Positions 7,238 to 16,095 of a DNA stretch of 64,000 bases are shown in pieces. The stretch comes from MVRE01 sp015660965. GTDB lineage: Archaea; Halobacteriota; Methanomicrobia; Methanomicrobiales; Methanospirillaceae. The notes under the pieces are model-generated. The model had not been told where the DNA came from. It worked only from the letters and a program-made list of their open reading frames with translations, and searched no databases. A program made the translations under genes and the position numbers. Where the stretch lies: assembly GCA_050015095.1 (NCBI GenBank), contig JBEKCC010000003.1:1-64000 (forward strand). The letters run 5' to 3'. Each line of letters starts with the position of its first letter. The stretch's first letter is position 1.

Positions 7238-8218
7238 TCATTTCTTCCCGACACCATAGTATTTTCGTAAAAATTCTTGAATTTTCTCTGATTCAATATA
7301 CCCAAAATCAAGTTTTTGTACAATATCATTGATCATCCAAGAGAGTTTGATGATTTTCTCTGAAAATTTGTTTTGCATTAGATCAGCAATTCCAATGATA
7401 CCCTGAAGGGGGTTCCGAATTTGGTCATTGAGTATTGCAAACTGTTGCATGTTCTTTTCAATCTGCTCAAAGGCCTCCATTTTAAGATGATCAATCTCTC
7501 GTCGTTCAGTTATATCCCTAGCAATAGCAAGAACCGCCTTCTGCCCATACTGATCAAAGATACGGGCATTGATTTCAACGAGTATAATCTTTCCTTTTTT
7601 TGTCCGGTAACCAGTCTCAAACAGCACGAACCCATCGGACCTTAAGCGCCCTACCAAAGGAGAAATACCATCGCCTTCTTCCGCCATTATGATCGATGCC
7701 GGAGACATCATTACTAGCTCTTCTCGTGAATATCCTAATACTATGACTGCAGCATCATTTGCTTCAATAATTTTTCCGGAAAGATTCCCTTCATTAAACC
7801 TATATATAAGCACTGGATCGATAATGCTGTTAAAGAATAAGCGATAATTTTCCTCACTTTGAACAAGGGGACTTTTAAGCTGCAGTTGGGATGACTCCAG
7901 TTCCACGATCACCGCATTCACACCCACACCCACACCGAGACTGGAGATTTCATCGTTACCCTTTACAGGAACTCGTTCAGAGAAAACTCGAGCTACTCCA
8001 ATGGCGTTCACACGTGAACTCAAATGCGACAGTCGTGAAATTACAGATTCATCAAGAAGTATAAGAATAATAACGCCGAAAGCGATCCCAGAAATGATCA
8101 GAAGAGAAATGAAATAAACGATGGTTGACTTTCCAAGGTCAGATGCTATTAAGTATACTGCAAAAAGGACTATTAGAGTAGCACCAAGAGTTATGATAGT
8201 TTTAGTTCGTATTTTCAC
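7238..8218 (-). CDS. Membrane-bound PAS sensor lacking an ATPase domain
   Basis: Domains in order: two membrane helices (about residues 8-28 and 33-54), a HAMP-like linker (about 55-100), a PAS domain (about 125-235, ending in the PAC motif AIARDITERREIDHLK), and a C-terminal four-helix-like segment with QIRNPLQGIIGIADLMQ. That segment resembles the HisKA dimerisation helix, but it has QIRNP where a kinase has a phospho-accepting His, and no HATPase follows. The protein ends there by design (EKIQEFLRKYYGVG), as in many methanogen PAS proteins. It is therefore more likely a signal receiver acting through a partner than an active kinase. A ligand cannot be deduced. Confidence 0.75.
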   Translation of the reverse strand: MKIRTKTIITLGATLIVLFAVYLIASDLGKSTIVYFISLLIISGIAFGVIILILLDESVISRLSHLSSRVNAIGVARVFSERVPVKGNDEISSLGVGVGVNAVIVELESSQLQLKSPLVQSEENYRLFFNSIIDPVLIYRFNEGNLSGKIIEANDAAVIVLGYSREELVMMSPASIIMAEEGDGISPLVGRLRSDGFVLFETGYRTKKGKIILVEINARIFDQYGQKAVLAIARDITERREIDHLKMEAFEQIEKNMQQFAILNDQIRNPLQGIIGIADLMQNKFSEKIIKLSWMINDIVQKLDFGYIESEKIQEFLRKYYGVGKK

Positions 8219-8572
8219 AGAACATCAAGTACCGTATCGTGCATCGAAGTCCAAACCAGATATTACATTGATTCATTGAAGAGTTTATCGCTCTATATGT
8301 AGAAAATTGAGACTAAAAGTTTCAAGAGTTAATGGAATAATTCAAACATTCTCACTGCCCAAACAAAGCAAAGGCTTACACTTGTAAGAAATACAAAATC
8401 ACCTACCTGTATTCGATTTCATTTGCTCTTTTCTTATCTTTCGCCAAAAGAATTAAAGATTCGTCAATTTCTGGGAGGAAAAATAGTTTAACTAAAATTG
8501 GATGCAGCTGGGAGATTGCTATGAAATATTGACAAAAAATAATTTCTGAATAATAAGTAACAATGAGGATGT
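8219..8572. other. Divergent promoter region (354 bases)
   Basis: This lies between the leftward sensor and the rightward ars-associated gene, so it must hold both promoters. It contains a palindrome at 8375-8388 and AT-rich stretches. No open frame deserves annotation. Confidence 0.5.
8375..8388. promoter_or_regulatory. Palindrome CTTACA-CT-TGTAAG
   Basis: A perfect 14-nt inverted repeat midway between divergent genes. It resembles the TTACA-N3-TGTAA palindromes at 61085 and 61127, but with a two-base rather than three-base centre, so a shared regulator is only a guess. Confidence 0.35.
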
Positions 8573-8809
8573 ATGGATCACCGTGATCGGAAACCTAGCT
8601 GTGCCGCAGAAGCACTTTGGGGCATCCGAACTATCATTGTCAATGGCAAATCGATTGGTATTTCTGGACTTTGTGATGCAATCATAGATGTTCAAGACCT
8701 AAATCTTATTGCTAAAGAAGACATTAAATCCGCACTCCTTGAAAGGGTATCATGTCACAACTATATTCCAGAAACCCTTAGAACAGCTTATGCAGATGCG
8801 TTCTTTTAG
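8573..8809 (+). CDS. Small conserved protein beside arsenate reductase
   Basis: The 78-residue protein begins MDHRDRKPSCAAEALWG and has a compact alpha/beta look: a beta pair (RTIIVNGKSIGISGL), helix (CDAIIDVQ), then KEDIKSALLERV and the family signature NYIPETLRTAYADAFF. The NYIP....Y..A tail recurs in the 94-residue protein at 15808-16092, so the two are paralogues of a small archaeal family often found near redox and arsenic genes. A ribosome binding site (GAGGATG) overlaps the start region. The 79-base gap to the arsC-like gene on the same strand suggests co-transcription. The biochemical role is unknown. Confidence 0.65.
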   Translation: MDHRDRKPSCAAEALWGIRTIIVNGKSIGISGLCDAIIDVQDLNLIAKEDIKSALLERVSCHNYIPETLRTAYADAFF

Positions 8810-8888
8810 AATATAAATCTTTAAAGGAGAGATATAACGTGAAAAAATTACAAAATGATTAATTGTAGTTAGACAATAGGGTGGACTG

Positions 8889-9311
8889 ATGATACGGAAA
8901 AAGAAAGTGCTTTTCATTTGTACCGCGAACGCTGCCCGTTCTCAGATGGCAGAAGGATACCTACGATCGAAATATGGTAACAAATATGACGTTTTCAGCG
9001 CTGGTACAAGGAAATCACGAATCAGCGAACGTGCAATCATGGTAATGCGAGAGATTGGCATTGATATCTCGAATAAAAATTCAAAAACACTTGACGAAGT
9101 CGCAGGAATGAAGTATGATATTGCTGTGACATTGTGTGACCGAGCACATCAGGTCTGTCCAATTGTTCCTTTTGCTGAAAAGACAATCCATCGGGGATTT
9201 GATGATCCGCACTTAACTCCAGGAACTGATGAAGAGGTACTTATTGGGTACCGAAAAGTAAGAGACGAGATTATTCAATGGATCGATAAAGAGTTCATAA
9301 AAATTCAATAA
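8889..9311 (+). CDS. arsC: Thioredoxin-coupled arsenate reductase (low-molecular-weight phosphatase fold)
   Basis: The 140-residue protein has the phosphate-binding loop LFICTANAARSQMAEG near the N-terminus, whose Cys attacks arsenate. The CX6C pair CDRAHQVC at about residues 86-93 is the redox relay of the Staphylococcus pI258-type enzyme, and the Asp-Pro loop DDPHLTPG follows. Arsenate is reduced to arsenite, with electrons from thioredoxin. The start is preceded by GGGTGGA. No arsenite pump or ArsR is visible nearby; the preceding gene is a small conserved partner. The three cysteines separate it from plain low-molecular-weight tyrosine phosphatases. Confidence 0.85.
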   Translation: MIRKKKVLFICTANAARSQMAEGYLRSKYGNKYDVFSAGTRKSRISERAIMVMREIGIDISNKNSKTLDEVAGMKYDIAVTLCDRAHQVCPIVPFAEKTIHRGFDDPHLTPGTDEEVLIGYRKVRDEIIQWIDKEFIKIQ

Positions 9312-9334
9312 TGGATACCCCCATCAATCTCGCT

Positions 9335-9967
9335 TTATTTATTTTCTTCACTTTGTTTGGCCGGGCAGAAATTACAGATAGAATAACAGACTTCCTTTTC
9401 CTTGTCACGAATCAGACAATAAAATTGGTAATTTCTTTTTTCAACTGTAAATCCCCCAGGAAAAGGCATCCCAACGGGATGACCGGGTTCATCAAGAACA
9501 AACATTGTGTATGCGGCAATCAAGTAGTAGAAGAGCCGGTTTCTTGGGTGCCGAAAATACGGGTTCCGTTCTGAACCCCAATCATCCCATGCAAAACATC
9601 CAGAAGGTAACATATCACAGAAAGCATCAAAAGTAGGACGGTCCTGAAATTCTATTCCCATTTGACTAAATACTCCGGCATGGAAATCAGCGAGAAGCTT
9701 GTGGTGCTTACCGAAAAGCTGGTCTATGAAAAAGGGACGTATTCTTTCACGGTACGGTGAAGGGAGTTTCTCAATTTCATTATTGAGTCTTCCACCAATA
9801 ACTTGCAGTTCAAAAAGTGAGAAGGTGCGTACTTCCTTTGCAATGATAGTTCCGAGCTCCCCTTTGGTACTTGCGTCTCGGAGTCGAGTAGCAATTACTC
9901 GAATTCCAGCAGCATCCTCAGAGAACTCTTCCATAAGTGCTACTGTAATAGGCTCACTAGTTGTCAA
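9335..9967 (-). CDS. DUF2115 (UPF0305) family protein
   Basis: The 210-residue soluble protein matches the archaeal DUF2115 family in size and in its ending, YQFYCLIRDKEKEVCYSICN then FCPAKQSEENK. Four late cysteines, including one in SGCFAWDDWG, may bind a metal. The N-terminal half is helical (EKLPSPYRERIRPFFID). The function of the family is unknown. The gene converges on arsC and diverges from malic enzyme, so it is monocistronic. Confidence 0.8.
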   Translation of the reverse strand: MTTSEPITVALMEEFSEDAAGIRVIATRLRDASTKGELGTIIAKEVRTFSLFELQVIGGRLNNEIEKLPSPYRERIRPFFIDQLFGKHHKLLADFHAGVFSQMGIEFQDRPTFDAFCDMLPSGCFAWDDWGSERNPYFRHPRNRLFYYLIAAYTMFVLDEPGHPVGMPFPGGFTVEKRNYQFYCLIRDKEKEVCYSICNFCPAKQSEENK

Positions 9968-10142
9968 TGTTGGTCCTTCTTAGTTACATAATATATCGAG
10001 CTACACAAAGGTATTGATCAGGACTAGGAGTGGTATCATCCCAAGATTGTTGTTTTAATTGTAAGATTTGACGTCGTGGATTTAAACAACAAGATTCAAG
10101 GCTTTTCATTACGTTCATTGAATTAACAGATACACGAAAAGC

Positions 10143-11360
10143 ATGAAACGCAGGCAGCAGAAAAAACGGGATGTTTTTTCGGAATCGCTCGAACTTCATG
10201 AAAAATTTCATGGTAAGATCGAAGTCCATTCCAAAGTCCCCTTAACAAACCGACGGGAACTCTCTCTAGCTTATACCCCAGGCGTTGGGGCGGTCTGCAA
10301 AGCAATCTATCAGAACCAAAACCTCGCATACAAGTATACTCTGAAAGCCAACACCATTGCGATTGTAACGGATGGTTCGCGTGTTCTGTCGTTAGGAAAC
10401 ATTGGAGGATATGCTGCAATCCCCGTTATGGAAGGAAAAGCTCTCCTCTTCAAGAAGCTCGCAGATATCGATGCGTTTCCTATCTGTTTTGAGAATTACC
10501 ATACAGAATTTGCCGATGAGATTAAGAATATCGCACCAGTTTTTGGAGGGATCGCTCTTGAAGACATCGCAGCACCGAAATGCTTTGAAATTGAGGAAGC
10601 CCTTCAGGATATCGGAATCCCTGTCATGCATGATGACCAACATGGAACTGCTGTTGTGGTTCTCGCTGCTCTACTTAATGCGTGTAAGGTCACAAAGCGA
10701 AAGTTTGAAGATTTGAACATCGTTGTTTGTGGTTCAGGAGCTGCAGGGTTTGCTATTATCCGAATGCTAAAGTCAATTGGATACGATCCGAATCTTTTCC
10801 CACCTGTAAATGATATTATAGTCTGTGATTCGAAAGGAATCATACACCGGCATCGCGAAGGGTTGTACGGTAATAAATATAAGTTCATCATGAGCGAGGA
10901 GACAAACAAGGACGGTAAGACTGGAACACTTGCTGATGCAATGCAAGGAGCGGATGTGTGTATTGGTGTCTCGGTACCAGATATTATCACTCCAAAAATG
11001 GTCCGGTCAATGAAGAAAGATCCGATTATTTTTGCACTTGCAAACCCATCTCCGGAAATTCATCCCCATGACGCGTTACTTGCCGGGGCAGCAGTCGTTG
11101 GCACAGGACGTAGTGAATTCCCTAACCAGATCAATTACGCCCTTGCATTTCCCGGGATATTCCGTGGAGCTCTTGATGTCTGTGCCAAACGAATCTCTGA
11201 CGAGATGAAGTTTGCAGCGGCACATGCTCTTGCAAACTATGTTAAAAGACCACGAAAGGATCGGATCCTACCCCGAGTACTCAACCGTGATGTTGTAAAA
11301 GCCGTTGCACAGGCAGTACGAGAAGCTGCTATTTCAAGCGGGTGCGCACGAACGATTTGA
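10143..11360 (+). CDS. NAD(P)-dependent malic enzyme
   Basis: Decarboxylating malate dehydrogenase: malate + NAD(P)+ gives pyruvate + CO2 + NAD(P)H, in the cytoplasm. The 405-residue length is that of the short prokaryotic type without a phosphotransacetylase domain. Visible motifs are ELSLAYTPGVGAVCKAI (catalytic Tyr) and VTDGSRVLSLGNIG at the N-terminal domain. Metal-ligand acidic residues lie around ICFENYHTEFADE and MHDDQHGTA, and the Rossmann loop in VVCGSGAAGFAI. It probably feeds pyruvate for biosynthesis. It diverges from DUF2115 across 175 bases. The phosphoribosyltransferase follows on the same strand. Confidence 0.9.
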   Translation: MKRRQQKKRDVFSESLELHEKFHGKIEVHSKVPLTNRRELSLAYTPGVGAVCKAIYQNQNLAYKYTLKANTIAIVTDGSRVLSLGNIGGYAAIPVMEGKALLFKKLADIDAFPICFENYHTEFADEIKNIAPVFGGIALEDIAAPKCFEIEEALQDIGIPVMHDDQHGTAVVVLAALLNACKVTKRKFEDLNIVVCGSGAAGFAIIRMLKSIGYDPNLFPPVNDIIVCDSKGIIHRHREGLYGNKYKFIMSEETNKDGKTGTLADAMQGADVCIGVSVPDIITPKMVRSMKKDPIIFALANPSPEIHPHDALLAGAAVVGTGRSEFPNQINYALAFPGIFRGALDVCAKRISDEMKFAAAHALANYVKRPRKDRILPRVLNRDVVKAVAQAVREAAISSGCARTI

Positions 11361-11435
11361 AAGCAATTTTATTAAATTCACTTCATGTTTTTTTATCGTA
11401 ACGATTATGTATTTCGACATACAGAGCACCTTCTG

Positions 11436-12125
11436 ATGGGGGTGATAATTGAAAATCCCAAATTAAGGGATCGACATTTTGTTTTCACTAGTCGACATAA
11501 TGCCGGCCGGCAACTTGGGGAATTTCTTAAAAAACGTCCGGGTATCACGGTACCAATTGTATGCGCAATTCCTGCCGGGGGAGTTCCAGTTGGTATTGAA
11601 ATCGCTCATACGCTTCGTGCTCCCCTTACACTAATTATCGTCCGCAAAGTTCAGATACCAGGGAATACCGAAGCGGGGTTCGGTGCAGTGACGTGGGATG
11701 GACAAGTAGTTCTTAATGAGAGGCTGCTTACCTTGCTCAACCTCTCAGATAGCGAGGTTCAGGAAGCAATTGCAACTACTCAAAAGAATGTCACGAATAG
11801 GATCAACCGATTTTTAAGTGGTCGTAATTTTCCCGATCTTGCAGGAGCAACTGTAATCCTGACCGATGATGGACTCGCTTCAGGATTCACAATGTTGGCA
11901 GCGATCAAGAGTGTTCGAAATAAGCGTCCTGCCAAAATTATAGTTGCTGTCCCAACAGCCCCAGTATCATCTGCATCTCTAATCGCAAAACAGGTCGACG
12001 AATTGATCTGTCTAAATATTTGCACTGGATTCCGGTTCGCTGTCGCAGAAGCTTACCAACACTGGTATGATCTTAGTGACAAAGAAGTACTAGATGAACT
12101 AGCGACAGTTCAAAACAAATTATGA
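11436..12125 (+). CDS. Phosphoribosyltransferase-fold protein
   Basis: The type I PRTase fold is shown by the early motif VPIVCAIPAGGVPVGIEIA and the PRPP loop VILTDDGLASGFTMLAA (about residues 135-150). A conserved flexible-loop region contains RKVQIPGNTEAGFGA. This matches the archaeal and bacterial group of predicted phosphoribosyltransferases of unknown substrate, sometimes linked to erythromycin esterase-like domains, rather than a named salvage enzyme. The open frame extends back to 11385, but ATG 11436 or GTG 11442, both next to a G-rich ribosome binding site, fit the family better. It follows malic enzyme by 75 bases. Confidence 0.7.
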   Translation: MGVIIENPKLRDRHFVFTSRHNAGRQLGEFLKKRPGITVPIVCAIPAGGVPVGIEIAHTLRAPLTLIIVRKVQIPGNTEAGFGAVTWDGQVVLNERLLTLLNLSDSEVQEAIATTQKNVTNRINRFLSGRNFPDLAGATVILTDDGLASGFTMLAAIKSVRNKRPAKIIVAVPTAPVSSASLIAKQVDELICLNICTGFRFAVAEAYQHWYDLSDKEVLDELATVQNKL

Positions 12126-12155
12126 AAAAAGTAGTCCCAAAAAATGTTCGTAAAT

Positions 12156-13005
12156 TTAGATTAAACCAGAACCCGATTGTTTTTTCGGAATAAAGGCATT
12201 TTTAATTAGATCGCTCGAATATACAGTCGGGATAGAACCGGTTTTCGCATAGATATAGAGCGCGACCACGAAGATTCCATTCATCACCGATGCGACAATG
12301 GCGAGGATTATAATTAGAAGGATAAAGAAGGGGAGTGCGATCAGTAAACCTGCGAAACCGGCAACAAACATAGCTCCTATAAGAAAGATTACTCCAACAA
12401 ATGCGATTGCTGCAAATACGACTCCAATAGAGATGTTTCCTACTACAGCCTCACCCCATGTTTTCTTGAAGAGGGTAAGAGATTCTTTCATCGATGTAAA
12501 AACACCCTTTTCTTCAAAGATCATCACAGGGACAACAAACATTGTGACAAGACTCCAAACACCTCCAGCTAATGCGGCAGCAATCTTACCAAGCAACCCC
12601 GACCGTTCTTCAATCATCCGTAGAATAAGACCTACAGTAGCAGCAATAATAGCCCATGCCAAGATTCGAATTGATATGACGCACAGCATTCTCAAGCCCT
12701 TCCCAGAGGGTTATATTCCGACCCTGTAAGTGAGCATTGACACAAGTTATCAATCCGGTATTGAAGAATATGACAACAAAATAGCTGATGACGTAGAGAA
12801 CAAAGAGAAGAAGCAGTGAACCAACTCCTTTTGTAGTCATGAACATTACATTCCCGCTAATCAATAACGGGATGAAGAAGGATATAATGACCAGCAATGT
12901 AAAAAAGCCAGAGAGAATCGGGAATGCAAGAAGTTTTTTATCTTGCATAAGGATTTCCCAGCTTGCTTTGACAAGTTCAAAACTCCGTGAAATACTGTCA
13001 AACAT
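12156..13005 (-). pseudogene. DUF6159-like multi-helix membrane protein, frameshifted
   Basis: Two overlapping frames make one protein of about 280 residues. 13005-12610 begins MFDSISRSFELVKASWE and carries the first helices up to LWEGLENAVRHI. 12695-12156 continues with RILAWAIIAATVGLILR, then WSLVTMFVVPVMIFEEKG and three more helices, ending IPKKQSGSGLI. The halves join naturally around 12665-12680, where one base is gained or lost. The family is of membrane proteins without known function. Both halves are otherwise well preserved, so the shift is recent or a sequencing error. Confidence 0.75.
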
Positions 13006-13108
13006 GTAACAGATATTTTACGGATAACTCGATGAAGATATTTTAGGAATCAATGACTCTATAATAATCCCCTTATTTTAAATTAATTTGAAAGGTCTTT
13101 AGAAAATT

Positions 13109-13909
13109 TCAACTCACATATTTCCAGAAGGTAGTGAGGGCTTGCCAGATTTGTTCCCGCAGTGATTCAATCCGTTTGCGATTTACTTCGCCGCCCCCTC
13201 CTTCAGGTTCATATAGCGCCCTATTTACCTCTATTTGTATCCACGGGATACCCTTACGCCAGTAATGAGCGTTCGAGATAAAACCACCCGAAAATGGATT
13301 GTTGATTGCCACTTCACTCTCAAGAGAGAATTGTTCTTGGAATGCTTTGACAAGATAGTGGATCCACACCACTGAGCAGGTTGCAACATTTCCTTTTTTA
13401 GCTCTTCCATAACGATCACCATTATTTCCTAAACAAATCAGAGGACGGTGTTTTCCGACATCTTTCTGTTTAGAAGATCCATATGGAAGCATAGAATGGC
13501 AATCGAACGCAACTTTGACGGGGTGTTGATCTATTAGTTCGTCCACTTCCTGATGGTAGGGAAAATAATATTTTACAAGTAGTTGGTGAATGTGCTGCAT
13601 ATCGGGCAGCTTTCCCAGTTGATATACTTCCTTACCATCAATGGTACGGACTTTTATAATCCCATCGGAATCCTTTGGAGGTAAAGGTAACGGAGGACGG
13701 TTGAGATCGATTACCATACGAGAAACTGGTGCATCAATAAACGCGATGACACGATCCCGAAAATTAAAGAGCGTTCGTGTTTCAGGATCGCAATAATAGA
13801 GTAGTTCATCTTCGTTGAGAGCGAGGAGATTCCTGACTTCAAGAGGGACTTCTATACCTCCGTGAGGAATTGAGATCAAGAAAGGATATCGCTGCACGAT
13901 TAATATCAC
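13109..13909 (-). CDS. N-formylglutamate amidohydrolase-like protein
   Basis: The 266-residue protein fits the FGase family (PF05013). The start LISIPHGGIEVPLEVR contains the conserved PHGG, MVIDLNRPP the D-NR element, and VAFDCHSMLPYG the metal-site D-HSM motif. FSGGFISNAHYW and PWIQIEVNRALY are the late conserved motifs. Members are zinc-type hydrolases acting on N-formyl amino acids or related amides. No histidine-degradation genes are nearby, so the substrate is open. It is the only gene of its unit, with about 100 AT-rich bases on each side. The start at 13909 or a few codons downstream are both possible. Confidence 0.8.
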   Translation of the reverse strand: MILIVQRYPFLISIPHGGIEVPLEVRNLLALNEDELLYYCDPETRTLFNFRDRVIAFIDAPVSRMVIDLNRPPLPLPPKDSDGIIKVRTIDGKEVYQLGKLPDMQHIHQLLVKYYFPYHQEVDELIDQHPVKVAFDCHSMLPYGSSKQKDVGKHRPLICLGNNGDRYGRAKKGNVATCSVVWIHYLVKAFQEQFSLESEVAINNPFSGGFISNAHYWRKGIPWIQIEVNRALYEPEGGGGEVNRKRIESLREQIWQALTTFWKYVS

Positions 13910-14053
13910 CTTCTATAATGTCTTATAAGGGTAATATATCGCATTTAACAATTTGACAATAAAATCATCACACGTCTTCTTTGCATTGTTGCCAAACGTG
14001 AAGCACAATAATCGATAGTAACAATTTCACCTAGAATTGAGTGTCAGAAAAAA

Positions 14054-14251
14054 TTAAGGTTTTTTCACAGTCAATTTGTGTCCTTCCACATCGATGCTAT
14101 ACCATGTGGGATTTGATAGCAAATCCAAGGCATTGATTTTCATATCGATGATTTCAGAATAATTAAAAGAGTCATATTTTTTCTCATTTTTCTCCATCCA
14201 GAAAACGACAATACCATTCTCCATTTTTTTACTGCTTACAATTTTTTGCAT
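14054..14251 (-). CDS. Small hypothetical protein
   Basis: The 65-residue product (MQKIVSSKKMENGIVVFWME...) is charged and beta-rich, with YSIDVEGHKLTVKKP at the end. I see no membrane segment, cysteine pair or known motif. Its alternation of Val/Ile with charged residues looks like a real small protein, and gaps of 140 bases on both sides leave room for its own promoter. No family is recognised. Confidence 0.45.
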   Translation of the reverse strand: MQKIVSSKKMENGIVVFWMEKNEKKYDSFNYSEIIDMKINALDLLSNPTWYSIDVEGHKLTVKKP

Positions 14252-14392
14252 AATATTCGATCTTCTGTGAGGGATATGATACTATCTGATCTGGAAAAAA
14301 TAAGGGGTTACATAAAATCGTTGAAGAATCATCTTGTACAATTTGTCAAACCTGTATCCATTTTGAAGATAAATACTTCAAACGGCCCGTCT

Positions 14393-14998
14393 TTATTTTG
14401 TTTCGATTATCTCACTTCGAACATCAATGACTTTTACTCGATCTTCAGGTTTTGCGTCCATATCAATAATATCGTCAACAAACGTCGTAAGCTGTGTCAT
14501 TAGAAAGGGATCAAGACTTTTTTCTACCGCAAGGAAAATCCCAGGAGACTCTAAAAGCCTCAATTTACTTGTTACAAAATGAATGAATTTTGAAATGTTA
14601 AGCGATGGGATATAGATGAGCATTGTACTAATAGAATCAAAAAGAATACAGGGTTTTTCATTAGGAAATTTATTCAGAACCTCAGTAATAGCAATCCCGA
14701 GATCGGTAATGTTGGCAGGATTATTTACGAACTTACAGTTTTTTACATCTGAAGGCACTTTTCCAATTGCATATTTCGTAATCGCATCAACGAACTGGAT
14801 TTGTGAAATGTCGAGTCCATTGCTATCATAGTTTTTCAGAAGAGTTGCATATGGTTGGTTAGTCGTGACGATAATCACAGGATGTTTAGCGGAAAGGAGT
14901 TGTCTGATAATCTCAATATTGTTGGTTTTCAATTTATCTGCTGCTGACATTATAAGATACAGCTTTTTTTCACCCGTCAGACTAATTGCAAAAGCCAT
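14393..14998 (-). CDS. RecA/KaiC-like ATPase-fold protein without a Walker A motif (DUF7504-like)
   Basis: The 201-residue protein starts MAFAISLTGEKKLYLIMSAA, where a KaiC-type P-loop would be but is absent. It keeps the alternating strands of the fold: HPVIIVTTNQPYATLL, IQFVDAITKYA, NITDLGIAITEVL and the Walker-B-like CILFDSISTMLIYIP. Haloarchaea and methanogens encode such proteins beside sensory proteins. Here the gene follows a membrane sensor by 12 bases on the same strand, so the two form one unit. It probably acts as a signalling partner, not a nucleotide-hydrolysing motor. Confidence 0.65.
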   Translation of the reverse strand: MAFAISLTGEKKLYLIMSAADKLKTNNIEIIRQLLSAKHPVIIVTTNQPYATLLKNYDSNGLDISQIQFVDAITKYAIGKVPSDVKNCKFVNNPANITDLGIAITEVLNKFPNEKPCILFDSISTMLIYIPSLNISKFIHFVTSKLRLLESPGIFLAVEKSLDPFLMTQLTTFVDDIIDMDAKPEDRVKVIDVRSEIIETK

Positions 14999-15010
14999 AT
15001 AATGCTCACA

Positions 15011-15640
15011 TCACCGTTTTAAAAATTCGCGGAACGCATTAGGAATATCGTCACGTTCCTCGGCAACAGCTTTGTTTATAGTTTTGAGGTTCGCAAGGAT
15101 TTGTTCGGTATTTTTAATCTGGATCAATATTGAATCCAATACGTCCTGAGTAGCGAGACCTGATTTTTGAGAAAGTGCGTCGTAAATTGCCCGAAAATTA
15201 TCAAGTACGAGTTCAACTGGGAGTTTCAAACGGAGGCTGTATTCCGTCATATAACCAATGAGAGCCGCATGTTTCTTTTCAATCTCATTTTTTGATGTGA
15301 GAAGCTGTTTCTGGAACATTTCTTTCTCTTCAGAAAGCAATCCAACAAGTATAGCAGCACACATAAACATTGAGGCACTTACAACGGAATTCCAAGTGAG
15401 AGTGCTTAAGAGTGCATATGTTACTGAAAGATGCAAAACAGCGAGAAAGAATGCAATCCAAATTGTTTTTCTTTGATACCAGATTCCCGCAATGATAATT
15501 AATATGTAATAAAATTGTGTATACCCGGTATCAAGATTCGTCCAGTAATGTATGACAATTTCACAAAACACACAGACCGCAGCAAGCATCGCCAGGATTG
15601 CCAATCTCACAATATTCTCAGAAAAGTCTCGCTCGCTCAT
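15011..15640 (-). CDS. Four-helix membrane sensor with kinase-like dimerisation helix
   Basis: The 209-residue protein has hydrophobic segments at about residues 12-32, 40-57, 60-78 and 82-100. A coiled region (EEKEMFQKQLLTSKNEIEKK) and a helical pair resembling a histidine-kinase dimerisation domain follow, but with no phospho-accepting His motif and no ATPase domain. It ends DIPNAFREFLKR. It is the first gene of a two-gene unit with the RecA/KaiC-like protein. This resembles methanogen sensory modules that split input and effector. The signal is unknown. Confidence 0.6.
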   Translation of the reverse strand: MSERDFSENIVRLAILAMLAAVCVFCEIVIHYWTNLDTGYTQFYYILIIIAGIWYQRKTIWIAFFLAVLHLSVTYALLSTLTWNSVVSASMFMCAAILVGLLSEEKEMFQKQLLTSKNEIEKKHAALIGYMTEYSLRLKLPVELVLDNFRAIYDALSQKSGLATQDVLDSILIQIKNTEQILANLKTINKAVAEERDDIPNAFREFLKR

Positions 15641-15807
15641 TAATTACTCCTTTTAAATTGTCTATAAACATGCTTATTTTAAAAATATATCGCAAAAATT
15701 GAGTTAAAACAACAATATACCCATTAAAACACGCTTTAAAGAATTTTACATCATTGGCGGCGTTTTTAATTATAAAATACGTGATATTAAAGGGTAGGAA
15801 AATATAT

Positions 15808-16092
15808 TTATTGGTATAACTTTGATTTTCGATATTCTTTAAGTAAAGCAAATTTATATTCCTTGATTTTTTTTGAAGGTACGTAATTCAGTTGCTGTGT
15901 GCGTTTGATTAACTCATCTTGAATCGTATCGTCATCCTTCAAATTAAGTTTTGCAACCTCGTTAATTATCCAGTCCAACTGATCGATGCCCGTTTCTTTA
16001 TCATCAATCATAATTTTTTTTGTTTTAATTTTATCTGGAGGAATTCCACCACAAATTGAACAGTAGTAACCTTCCTTATCATCACTATCCAT
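15808..16092 (-). CDS. Small conserved protein with an N-terminal CxxC, paralogue of 8573-8809
   Basis: The 94-residue protein begins MDSDDKEGYYCSICGGIPPD, so it carries one CxxC pair. It then shows the same plan as the 78-residue protein at 8573: a beta pair around KKIMIDDKETGIDQLDW, a helix, then TIQDELIKRTQQLNYVP (NYIP in the other) and a Tyr-Ala-Leu-Glu-Tyr tail. It starts 4 bases after the cupin stop, so it is translated from the same message. The CxxC hints at metal or redox chemistry, in line with the other copy's place next to arsenate reductase. Confidence 0.65.
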   Translation of the reverse strand: MDSDDKEGYYCSICGGIPPDKIKTKKIMIDDKETGIDQLDWIINEVAKLNLKDDDTIQDELIKRTQQLNYVPSKKIKEYKFALLKEYRKSKLYQ

Positions 16093-16095
16093 GGA

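Noticed and set aside
7421..7645. Plus-strand frame of 74 codons inside the PAS sensor gene
   Set aside because: Antisense shadow of a clear PAS-domain coding region.
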